NCBI GenBank assembly: GCA_964421675.1
Contig: CAYQXV010000012.1
Coordinates: 8,976 to 72,975 of the forward strand
DNA: 64,000 bases
Origin: CALLPQ01 sp964421675
GTDB taxonomy: Bacteria > Pseudomonadota > Alphaproteobacteria > Caulobacterales > Parvularculaceae
Direction: 5' to 3'
Made by a program: the position numbers and the translations under genes
Part shown: positions 24,618 through 33,845 of the stretch, piece after piece
Layout: each line of letters opens with the position of its first letter
How positions within the stretch are numbered: the first letter of the stretch is position 1
Notes under the pieces: generated by a model
The model's input: only the letters and a program-made list of their open reading frames with translations
What the model was told of the DNA's origin: nothing
Databases searched by the model: none

Positions 24618-24920
24618 GTGATTTCCAATCGATTTACCCTAAAGCGCGAGCGCATTCCGTTGGCAGTTGCGCAACTCGTGCTGGGCGGTCTGATGGCGAC
24701 GCTTATTTTTGAAGGGCAAGCCAGGCTCGATATTATCAACCGCGATATGGCCAGCGGCGCGGAGGGGGCTTACGCCGCGCAAGGAAGCGCTATGGCATTG
24801 CTAAACCGACGCACGGGGCAATCATCGACAATGGTAGATATATCGCTAGCCGCGGCCAATGCGGGGCCGCGTGCTTACAGGCGGCCCGATTTTCCGATGC
24901 CGTGTTATCGAATTTGGTAA
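24618..24920 (+). CDS. Hypothetical protein with one membrane segment
   Basis: About 100 residues from a GTG at 24618 with GGGAGAG 7 bases upstream; an ATG at 24588 is an alternative. One hydrophobic stretch is visible (LAVAQLVLGGLMATLIFEG) after a basic N-terminus (NRFTLKRERIPLA), so a membrane protein is likely. The rest is Ala/Gly-rich without known motifs. It lies downstream of pspC on the same strand after about 110 bases. No family recognised, and it may not be a real gene. Confidence 0.4.
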   Translation: MISNRFTLKRERIPLAVAQLVLGGLMATLIFEGQARLDIINRDMASGAEGAYAAQGSAMALLNRRTGQSSTMVDISLAAANAGPRAYRRPDFPMPCYRIW

Positions 24921-25146
24921 ATGGAATGGAGCAAATGCGGGCTCGTTAATGTCGACAGATTTCGGGTTGGTCCAGCGCAATAGTGAGGGATGACCCAGCG
25001 CCCCAACCCCTAAATAGATGCGTCAAAACTTCCGGTTAAATTCTTGTCGGTTAAGGGCTTGCCATCTTGTCATCAAGCATTGACCTCGTCTAATCTCATC
25101 GCACAGCAGGGTATGTCTACCCTCTGAGCGAGGACGCAAAAAACTA

Positions 25147-26361
25147 GTGACTGACAAGGGCCCTAAAAGTGTAGGCGATGAGCGCAATGGACGCTCATCA
25201 TCCGGCAAGAACGCCGCCAAATCCCAAACCAATAACTCGAATTCAAGTGGCTCGAAATCCGGCCCGAAATCTAGTGTTGGGAAATCTGCAAACGGGCCGG
25301 CCCAAAACAAAAAATCCACCAAGCGAAAATCAGGCGGCAAAACCAGTGGGTTCAAGCGCCGGGGAAAGCCGGGCCCGCGTTATGCGGCCCTTGACCTTGG
25401 CACAAATAATTGTCGTTTGTTAATCGCTGCGCCGCGCGGGCGCGATTATCGCATCGTGGATGCCTATTCCAGAATTGTCAGGCTTGGCGAGAACCTGACC
25501 GGGACCGGGCGATTATCGGAAGCGGCGATGGAGCGCACCATTAATGTTCTGGCCATATGCGCGGAAAAAATACAGCGGCGCGGTGTAACGCGCATGCGCC
25601 TGATTGCGACGCAAGCTTGCCGCGGCGCCGAAAATGGCGAAGCCTTTCTTCAGCGCGTTAAAGAAGAAACAGGACTGACGCTGGAAATTATCGACCCGGA
25701 AGAAGAAGCTAGATTAGCAATGCGAGGGTGTACGGACTTATTTGACCCCGCAGCAAAAGCGGTATTGGTTTTTGATATTGGCGGGGGCTCGACGGAAATA
25801 TCATGGGTGCGCCCGGTGCCCGGCAATGGCGGAACCGCTGAGGATCAATCTCATGAAATCATGGCGTGGTCATCATTACCATTTGGTGTGGTTAGTCTTG
25901 CAGAAAAATGGAATGGCAGAGACGTTTCGCGCGCTGTTTATGATGAAATCGTTGCCAATGTGCGCCAGACCGTGCGCGAGGTAGGCGATGAGGGGGGGAT
26001 GCGCCCTTTCTTTGATGAAGGCAGTGCGCATCTTTTGGGCACGTCCGGTACGGTGACATCGATTGCCGGTGTGCATCTAAAGCTTGATCGCTACCGACGC
26101 ACCGATGTTGATGGACTATGGCTCAGTAAAGAGCGCATCGCGGCGGTGAGTGAGGATTTGCGAGCGATGGATTTTGATCAGCGCGCAGCCGAACCCTGCA
26201 TTGGCGCAGAGCGGGCCGATCTTGTGGTGTGCGGGTGCGCGATATTGGAAGCGATCTTAGCGGAGTGGCCGGTTGAGCGGGTCCGTGTTGCCGATCGCGG
26301 TTTGCGGGAAGGCATGTTGATGGAGCTTGCCGAACAGGATCGACGGAAAAAAAGCCGTTAA
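25147..26361 (+). CDS. Ppx/GppA family phosphatase with disordered N-terminal extension
   Basis: A 404-residue member of the exopolyphosphatase / pppGpp phosphatase family (ASKHA fold). The phosphate loops are present: YAALDLGTNNCRLLIA, VFDIGGGSTEISWVR and LLGTSGTVTSIAG. The start is a GTG at 25147. The first 70 residues or so are rich in Ser, Lys, Asn, Gly (SGKNAAKSQTNNSNSSGSK) and probably disordered, an addition to the usual core. Substrate, polyphosphate or (p)ppGpp, cannot be told from sequence. In related bacteria rlmE often follows, but here the next gene is convergent. Confidence 0.92.
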   Translation: MTDKGPKSVGDERNGRSSSGKNAAKSQTNNSNSSGSKSGPKSSVGKSANGPAQNKKSTKRKSGGKTSGFKRRGKPGPRYAALDLGTNNCRLLIAAPRGRDYRIVDAYSRIVRLGENLTGTGRLSEAAMERTINVLAICAEKIQRRGVTRMRLIATQACRGAENGEAFLQRVKEETGLTLEIIDPEEEARLAMRGCTDLFDPAAKAVLVFDIGGGSTEISWVRPVPGNGGTAEDQSHEIMAWSSLPFGVVSLAEKWNGRDVSRAVYDEIVANVRQTVREVGDEGGMRPFFDEGSAHLLGTSGTVTSIAGVHLKLDRYRRTDVDGLWLSKERIAAVSEDLRAMDFDQRAAEPCIGAERADLVVCGCAILEAILAEWPVERVRVADRGLREGMLMELAEQDRRKKSR

Positions 26362-26378
26362 GAAATAAGCGCTGACGT

Positions 26379-27239
26379 TTAGCGTGCGCGTTTTGCGTTC
26401 TCGACAGCAATTTTTACGCGCTCGGGCGCGTATCCACTAATCACTTCAAGAAACTCCCCATCAAGGGTCGCAATCACGAATGTTGGTGTGCCGGTAATGC
26501 CCATTTCATCGGCAATTCTATGGGTTTCGAACAATGCGTTTCCGATTGATTGAGACTCCATATCGGCTTCCAGCTTTTTCACGTCGAGCTTGTTGGCTTT
26601 TGCAATTTGCAAAATACGCTCGCGTGAAAGCGTACCGTTTGAATTGAGCATGGCGAAGTGAAAATCAATATAGGTGCCTTGTTCACGCGCAGCTAATGCG
26701 GCGGCGGCAGCGATTTCTGATTCCGGCCTTAAAATTGGATATTCGCGGAAAGCAATCAGAACATCAGGATCGTCTTGGGTAAAACTGCGCACAAGGTTTG
26801 AGGCTTGTTTGCAAAACCCGCAGTGATAATCAAAAAATTCAATAACCGCGACTTTCGCATCATCAGGGTTAGCACCGGCGACATAGCCATTGCGTTCAGC
26901 GATTAGGTTTTGAAGATTGCTTGCCGCACCGGTTAGCGCCATTTCTTGTTGTGCGAGGCGTTGGCGTTGCTGTAACCGCTCAACCCCAGCCATCATGATT
27001 TCAGGGTTGTTCAGCAAAAAAGCTTCAATGAGCGCGTTGATATCGTCTTCCTGCGCTGGAGTGAAGCCGGTCTCAACTTCCACCAATGAAAGATCTGGCG
27101 GTGTGTCAAATGGGCGTTCAGCGTGGTCAGAATGTTCAGCTGTTGGCGCGCTATTTTGCGCGCTAACAAAGCTGACAGTAATCATGCCAAGGATAAAGGC
27201 ACTGGCGAGGATGGTGATGAGTGCAAAGTTACGGGGCAT
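26379..27239 (-). CDS. Exported DsbA-family thiol oxidoreductase
   Basis: A 286-residue protein with an N-terminal signal/anchor (ALITILASAFILGMITVSFVSAQ). A helical N-terminal part (ALIEAFLLNNPEIMMAGVERLQQRQ) resembles the Com1/ScsC type, where it mediates oligomerisation. The thioredoxin fold has the active site EFFDYHCGFCKQASNLVRSF (CGFC) and the cis-proline loop GITGTPTFVIA. It forms or shuffles disulfides in the periplasm. Convergent with ppx/gppA, 17 bases apart, and downstream of the M48 protease gene on the same strand. Confidence 0.92.
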   Translation of the reverse strand: MPRNFALITILASAFILGMITVSFVSAQNSAPTAEHSDHAERPFDTPPDLSLVEVETGFTPAQEDDINALIEAFLLNNPEIMMAGVERLQQRQRLAQQEMALTGAASNLQNLIAERNGYVAGANPDDAKVAVIEFFDYHCGFCKQASNLVRSFTQDDPDVLIAFREYPILRPESEIAAAAALAAREQGTYIDFHFAMLNSNGTLSRERILQIAKANKLDVKKLEADMESQSIGNALFETHRIADEMGITGTPTFVIATLDGEFLEVISGYAPERVKIAVENAKRAR

Positions 27240-27364
27240 ATATCTGTCTTTACCGAGTTAGAAATGGGTCTGCGATCTTTATATCGTAAACCTATCGCAA
27301 GTGTCTCTTATTATCTTTTACCCCGACTCTATTGCATCAGGGTGTGTCTTAACTAGGCCTAAAA

Positions 27365-29124
27365 TTAAGGCAGGGTGTCGACCTCAGGAACACGGCCATC
27401 TTCGGGTAGGGTGTCCGATTGATCTGGCGTTTCTTTTTCCGGTTGATCGTCTTTTGACCCGGTTTCATCGTCACCTTGGTCAGGACGATTTCCCCGTCCG
27501 CCACCTTGTCCGCCNNNNNNNNNNNNNNNNNNNNNNNNNNNNNNNNNNNNNNNNNNNNNNNNNNNNNNNNNNNNNNNNNNNNNNNNNNNNNNNNNNNNNN
27601 NNNNNNNNNNNNNNGTCCGCCACCTTGTCCGCCGCCGCGCCGACCATCGGGGCGTTGTTGACGGCGCGCGCCAGAATTGCGGCGGTTTCCTTCGTTTGAG
27701 ACCGCAACAATAATGTCCTGGGCTTCCTGCCATTGCGGGGTGCCCCGTTCGAAATGTTGCAAAGAGCGGCGTGCAAATTGTAAAGCACCGCCCTTATCGC
27801 CGCCATAATAACGACTTTCCGCCGTTGCCAGTAGAGCAGGGCCTTCCTCAAACAAGGTGCCATGGGCGCGCGCCAGCTCGTACCATCCAAAAGAATTATC
27901 TGGCTCAAGGGCGAGCGCCGCGTTTAAAACTTCAATCGCTTCTCTTACATGTTGTGTGTCGCCCGTGGCCAGAAGAGCGCGGCCGAGATTTACCTTGAGC
28001 AGTGCTTTTGTCGGTTTCAGCGCGACAGATTTTCGGTGCGGTTCAATCGACTCTGAAATTCTACCAAACTCAAAAAGCATCTGGCCTTTGAGTTCCTGAA
28101 AGTAGGGATTGTCAGGATAATCGTTAAGCAGTGAGTTAATTTCGGTCAGAGCGCGGTCAATGCTGGAGTCGCGATAAAAGGCGACGGCGCGGGCATATTT
28201 TCCAGGATCAGATTGATCAGAGAGCGGATATTGCCGCAGCGTATAGATAGGGTCTTGCAAGAAGCCTTTAATCTTTGCCTGTATCAAGCGCAGCCGTTTT
28301 ATCGCTGCTTCATCGTCTTTTACATTTGAATATTCTGATTTAGTGACCCGGTCGGTCAGCGCGGTCACACGGGCATTGGCCAGCGGGTGAGACTGTAGAT
28401 ACGGGTTTGCTCGGCGCGCTGTAATGATTTGCGAATTGCGCAACTTTCCAAAAAATTCAATCAAGCCTTCTCCGGAATGGCCAACCTTATTGAGATAGCT
28501 AATCGCAGCTTGATCGGCACTTGCTTCTTGGCCGCGTGTATAGGCAAGGGCATTGACGGTGCCGATTTGTTGACCAAGACCGAAAAGGCCGATGCCTGCT
28601 TCCGGCGCGCCAGCGGCAATTGCGGCGGCGGCGAGAACCAGCGATAGCAAAATTGGCCGTGATGCTTGGGCATAGGCTTCTGCCCGGCGGGGCCCATGAC
28701 CACCGGCCATGTGACCGGCTTCGTGGGCAATAACGCCTTCAATCTGATTGGGGGTGTCGGCGGCAGTGATCAAGCCGGTAAAAATCCCCATGGTTCGCCC
28801 GGATGCGAACGCGTTTAATGTTGGGTCGCCAACAATCAGAAATTCAATCGACTCAGGCTCTAGATTGGCCGCCTCGAAGATTGGGTAAGAATAGTCAACG
28901 ATCCATTCCTCAATTTCCGCATCGCGCAAAATGCTGAGCCCTTGTGCCTGGGCCGAAGAGATCAGCGCGGGCGAAAACAAGGTCGAAAACGCGATTAGTC
29001 CCGCCAGCATAATGCTCAACATAAAGCGCGCCGACGAAGAAAGGCTCAAAGAAGAAGAAAGGCTCAATGATGAGAAGGATGAGGAGAGGGCGGATTCTGG
29101 TTGAGGCATTGAAAACCCGATCAT
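27365..29124 (-). CDS. M48-family metalloprotease with TPR-like repeats (BepA/LoiP-like), gap in the 3' end
   Basis: An exported zinc protease of the YfgC/BepA type, which degrades misfolded outer-membrane proteins. The signal segment is MLAGLIAFSTLFSPALISSAQAQ. The catalytic motif is GVIAHEAGHMAGGHGPRRAE (HExxH), with the third ligand in a segment like RGQEASADQAAISYL. The C-terminal half has TPR-like repeats (ELKGQMLFEFGRISESIEPH, LLKVNLGRALLATGDTQHVREAIEVL). A 100-N run (27515-27614) with a 19-base repeat on both sides breaks the 3' end. Merging the overlap gives a Gly/Arg/Gln-rich then acidic tail ending PEDGRVPEVDTLP at 27365, about 546 residues. The start is uncertain: a Ser-rich stretch precedes the signal, so 29109 or 29022 are possible. 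Confidence 0.9.
27515..27614. other. Assembly gap (100 N) with 19-base flanking overlap
   Basis: GTCCGCCACCTTGTCCGCC precedes (27496-27514) and follows (27615-27633) the N run. It encodes a GGQGGG-type repeat in the protease tail. Merging restores the frame. Confidence 0.9.
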
Positions 29125-29315
29125 TGTACTGATGCCGATTGCACTGACACATGGTCAGAATACCGGATCTAGAGGAAGCTACACATTGCTATACGTATAG
29201 CACACTAAATACCGTCTCCGATATGCGCCATTATCTCAGGACCCATATTCTCAGGACAAAGTGCCGGAATTGTGACCCAACTTGATCTCTAATTCCGGCA
29301 ATATTGAGTAAAGAC
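29125..29315. other. Short intergenic region between rne and the M48 gene
   Basis: About 190 bases holding the M48 upstream region. A near-palindromic run TTGCTATACGTATAGCA lies near 29187. It could be an operator or a weak rne terminator. Nothing else is visible. Confidence 0.35.
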
Positions 29316-32300
29316 TCAACCCCCGATTGCGCGCTGCCACCATCCCTTTTTGGATTTCTTCTTGGTCGCTTTTTTCTTGGTCTTCACCGGTTCGCTCGAT
29401 GAAGTGGGGCTTTCGCTAGGGGAAGATGAGGAGGCACTTGCCTCCTGGTCAACGCCATTCGCCTCAGGCGCTGTCCCATTGGCTGTAGATTTTCTCGATC
29501 TTGGTTTTTTGACAGCCTCTGGCTTTTCCGCATCGCCAGCCGAAGCGCTGTCCTCATCGGAGGTTGCTTTCTTGGTCCGCTTGCGCGTGGTGGTCTTGGT
29601 TGCCTTCTTGCGACGACGTTTCGGTTTTTCCGGCTCGTCGTTATTGGCCTCATCGCTACTCGGTTCGACGGAGCTAGGCTCATTCCCGCTAGTTTCAGTG
29701 GCAGAACTTGCTTCGGCAACCGGGCTTTCTTCTGCAACAGGGTTGGGCTCACCCATATCGGGCTGTGCACTCTCGTCGCCGGACTCGCTTGGCTGGGTTA
29801 CCCCGTCATCATTGGATGCAGATTGACCTTCCTCGCCAGATTGTGCGGCTTCTTCTGCCTCGCGCCGACGACGACCGCCGCGGCGACCACGGCGGCGGCG
29901 TTTCTTTGGTTTTTCCTCGCCATCTTCGCCAATCTCCCTATCGGAAGAGCTGGCCTCACCATCGGCGGACGCTTCGCTCGCGCCGTCTTCATTGTCACTG
30001 CCTTCGCCATCACCGCGTTCGCCTTCCGGGCGTTCTCCATCGGGGCGCTCCCCGTCTGGACGGCGACGCCGGCGACGGCGACGTTTGCGTTTGGGTTTAT
30101 CGTCTGAACCATGATCATCATCGGATCTGGCCTCAACCTCACTTTGATCCTCATCACCGTCTTCATCATCAACAACAAGGTCCGGTTGAACCGCTTTGGT
30201 GCGCACGGGCAGATCCCGAGGCGCACCGCGTTTTTCAATATCATAATGGTCGCCCGCTTTGGCGGGGTCGGCCAGAATTTCAATCGTAATTGCGTATTGC
30301 TCTTCAATACGGTTCAGCCATTCGCGTTTGTGGTTGAGAATGTACAAGGCCACTTCTTGCGAGGTGCGTGCTGTCATAATGCCAGCGCGACCGCTCACAG
30401 ATTCTGCTTCGATAGAGCGTAAAATCCGCAAGGCCGCCATCTCATGAGAGCGCACCACACCAGAGCCTGCACAGGTTGGGCAGCTATTGGTCGTGCCGTC
30501 AATAATGCCCGAGCGGCGACGTTGACGCGACATTTCCATCAGGCCGAAACTTGAAATGCGCCCAATTTGGATGCGCGCACGATCGGTTTTCATGGCATCT
30601 TTTAGCTTGCGCTCAACCGACCGATTGTTTTTGTTTTCCTCCATATCGATGAAGTCAATAACGATCAGACCGGCGAGGTCGCGCAATTTACATTGCCTGG
30701 CGACTTCTTGCGCGGCTTCAATATTGGTTTTTAAGGCGGTGGTTTCGATATTGCGTTCGCGGGTGGATTTGCCCGAGTTCACATCCACGGCGATCAAAGC
30801 TTCGGTTTGATGGATCACAAGATATCCACCAGATTTGAGCTGCACGGTTGGCTGGTACATCATATCAAGCTGTTGCTCGACATCGTAGCGCATAAATAAA
30901 GGACGTTCTTCCTTATACGGCTGAACATTTTTAGCATGCGAAGGCATCAGCATTTTCATAAATGATTTTGCTTCTTTATAGCCTTCTTCGCCTTCCACCA
31001 GTACCTTACTGATGTCTTTGTCATAAAGGTCGCGAATAGCCCGCTTGATCAGGCTGGCTTCCTCATAGATCAAGCACGGAGCGACAGATTTCATTGTCAG
31101 CTCTCTGATGGAATCCCATAGCCGGATCAAATAATCGAAGTCGCGCTTGATTTCGCTTTTGGTGCGCTTGGCACCGGCGGTGCGAATGATAAGGCCCATG
31201 CCCTGTTTGACATCAAAGTCATTCACGATGCGGCGCAGGCGTTTGCGATCAGAGGCGCTGGGGATCTTGCGCGAAATTCCGCCGCCACGCGCTGTGTTTG
31301 GCATGAGGACGCAATAACGACCGGCAAGAGACATGTAAGAGGTAAGGGCCGCGCCTTTATTGCCGCGTTCTTCTTTGACAACTTGGATTAGCAGGATTTG
31401 CCGTGGCTTGATGACTTCCTGAATTTTATAAGAGCGAATGATGCGCCCATGATTGCGGCGGGCTTCGCGATATTTCTCCAGTAATGCAGCATGTTGACTG
31501 CGACGCGACCGTGCGCCCTCATTGCCATCAGTTGCGCCGTCATCATCGTCTTCTGTTTCGTTTGATGATGCTTCATGATCGAGCGTGTCTTCGACATCGC
31601 TTTCATTGTCATCCGATGAGTCTGACTCATCATCGTGCGCGGGTGCTTCAGCGGTCTCATCGACAAATTCAGGGTCCGCAGGGGTGCTAACCTCGTCATT
31701 GTCTGGCGTTGCCATGGCAACTACTGACTGGTCCCCGTCCTGGTCCCCGTCCTGGTCNNNNNNNNNNNNNNNNNNNNNNNNNNNNNNNNNNNNNNNNNNN
31801 NNNNNNNNNNNNNNNNNNNNNNNNNNNNNNNNNNNNNNNNNNNNNNNNNNNNNNNNNCTGGCGTTGCCATGGCAACTACTGACTGGTCCCCGTCCTGGTC
31901 CCCGTCCTGGTCATCGTCTTGGGCCCCGTCATTATCGGATGCATCGTCCGCGTCTTCATTATGATCATCTTCACTATGATCGTCGTCGCGGGCACCGGCA
32001 CCAGCCTCAGTAACTTCTTCTGGTTCATGATCATCGCCGTCGCCATCATCATCTTTAGGGGCGACGTCACCATCTAGCTCTTCGCCATCATCATCGCCGC
32101 GCTGGAAAATTTCCAATTCATCGGCCAGTTCAGCCACTTCTTTTTCTGCCGCTTGTAAAATTTCGCGATCAGAAACTGGGATCTGGTAATAGTCTGGATG
32201 GATTTCGCTAAACGCCAAAAACCCGTGCCGATTGCCGCCATATTCAACGAAGGCAGCTTGCAAAGAGGGTTCTACGCGGGTGACGCGGGCGAGATATATA

Positions 32301-32422
32301 TTGCCGCGCAACGGTTTGCGCGATGAGGATTCAAAGTCAAAATCTTCAACTTTTTTTCCGTCCGTAACAGCCACTCGAATTTCTTCGCTTTGGGCCGCAT
32401 CGATCAGCATTTTCTTGGACAT
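29316..32422 (-). CDS. rne: Ribonuclease E, split by an assembly gap in the acidic S1 insert
   Basis: The central endoribonuclease of mRNA decay and rRNA processing. The start at 32422 (MSKKMLIDAAQSEEIRVAV) is typical. The S1 domain begins RGNIYLARVTRVEPSLQAAF and is interrupted by an acidic insert of roughly 200 residues, usual for Alphaproteobacteria, before it resumes (GRIIRSYKIQEVIKPRQILL). Catalytic features follow: LIAVDVNSGKSTRERNIETT, LIVIDFIDMEENKNNRSVE and the zinc-link TNSCPTCAGSGVV. The C-terminal half is disordered with arginine-rich RNA-binding blocks (KRKRRRRRRRRPDGERPD, KKRRRRGRRGGRRRRE). A 100-N run (31758-31857) with 55-base repeated flanks splits the frame. Merging them restores one protein of about 983 residues. 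Confidence 0.95.
31758..31857. other. Assembly gap (100 N) inside rne with exact 55-base flanking overlap
   Basis: The 55 bases at 31703-31757 recur at 31858-31912. They contain a 12-base tandem unit (GGTCCCCGTCCT) encoding DQDG repeats in the acidic insert of RNase E. The true unit copy number is unknown, but any multiple of 12 keeps the frame. Confidence 0.93.
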
Positions 32423-33845
32423 TGTTTTGTTCTCCGCAGCCAAGAGCATGTCGAGCCTGGCTGTCATTGTTGGGGTGCTGATTTTCCTGTGCGCGCCAGT
32501 GGGAGAACAAAAGAGTGGACAGGCGAGAACCATCATGGCGATCCGATAAACGAATGCATGTCGGTATGCGTTCCTTGGCGGAACGCGCTGTCAGTCTTTG
32601 AATGTCTCCGCAACTCAAACCGTGCTCACTCAAAGGTTGAGCGCCTTGGTTTGGGGGCTGCGCTGGCGCAAAAGGCGTCATCAGCAGTCTTGGATCCTTG
32701 CCGACCGGTATTTGCAATCCAAATGAGGGGAACCCTCATTGCGATCGCCTGGCGCGGCGGCGTTAATTTCACGTTGTGCACAACACACCAAAGGCGCGCT
32801 GGCGGTTCGTCCTCCAACTGAAATTGATATTGGCAGTATTTAAAAGGTTGGTCGTGATCAGATGTCTGGGGCGAGGGCGGCATATGAAAATTATCTGGCT
32901 TCTTTCGAACCTGAAAATTTTGGGAGGCTGAAAGATCAGCCCTGTCATATAGTCCTCTGATATCAATTGGTGACATCCATAGGGATTTGCCGGAAAAAAC
33001 CTCATTAAAGGCTCTCAACCAGCAATTTTCACGATTTCAACTCTCTCCATTTCCTGGGGTCGGTCAACATTTCTGCTATTCCAACAAACCCGGTGGTGCC
33101 ATTTCTGGCGCTTTTGCCAAAAACCTCATTTAATTTGCCTTGGTGAATTTCCTTAACGTCGATTTTCCAAGGCTTGTGAGGTCTACAATTCCAGTGCCGA
33201 CATGAACGCTCCGTTCAGGAGGAAGCCGACAGGTAATTTTTCTTTCTTTACGGGGCGCTCGCGAGAATCGCGGCGCGTTTTAAATCTTAACATTTTGTTT
33301 TTACGCAGCTTTTCGGTTGCGCAAAAAAGCTTCATCCCCATTGATGTAGCCCAATAAGGGCTCGCGTGCAATTCTAAATCCTCATTCATGCGGTTATATC
33401 TGTGTCCGCTGGGGGCCTTTTAAAGGGGCCGGAAGGAGGATTGCCTGCTGCATGCTCTAGCTAAGCGATAGGGCCAAGCAATTAAGGATCAAGGGGTAAA
33501 CCCTGACAGTAAGTGTTTAGGAAAGCGTTAACCCTGAATTGGAGCCTTGCTCCGGTGCGGGGCCAATACGGGCCCCAATACAGACATTGCCCTGAGAACG
33601 CTCGGCGATATTGGGCAGCAGATTGGGGAAAACCACTCGGAACGATCGCCAGTATTGGGCGCGACTCACCTTAGTGTTGGCGCGTAAATATCGATTAACG
33701 AACCGTTAACGCTGTTGCAAAATAATGGGCGTCCACATAATGGGTGTGTCACATAGGGCGCCGCATTAAATGCCATAGTCGGCATTAAGACACGCATATC
33801 GCACCAATGTGCGGTCAATTAAGGGTAATAGGTAGAGTTTTGGCA
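32423..33845. other. Long intergenic region between rne and amiC
   Basis: About 1.4 kb between divergent genes with no convincing coding frame. The part next to rne probably holds its leader; long, autoregulated rne leaders are known in enterobacteria. Frames at 32626-33018 and 33183-33389 on the minus strand lack ribosome sites and recognisable content. The part next to amiC holds repeated phrases (GGGGCCAATACGGGCCCCAATAC near 33560, and CGGCGATATTGGGC / CGCCAGTATTGGGC near 33605 and 33648) and a CtrA box. A small RNA here is possible but not shown. Confidence 0.5.
33695..33709 (+). promoter_or_regulatory. CtrA box upstream of amiC
   Basis: TTAACGAACCGTTAA is a perfect TTAA-N7-TTAA, the full CtrA binding consensus, followed by C. 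It lies about 137 bases before the proposed amiC start at 33846. CtrA control of a cell-division amidase would fit the alphaproteobacterial cell cycle. Motif only. Confidence 0.5.

Noticed and set aside
29708..30289. 193-codon plus-strand frame, Arg/His-rich
   Set aside because: Shadow of the RNase E low-complexity tail, with no start signal.
32626..33018. Minus-strand frame of 130 codons in the rne-amiC interval
   Set aside because: No ribosome site and no coherent protein character; overlaps other random frames.
33183..33389. 68-codon minus-strand frame with many Lys/Arg
   Set aside because: No Shine-Dalgarno sequence and no known motif. Possibly real, but not supportable from the sequence alone.
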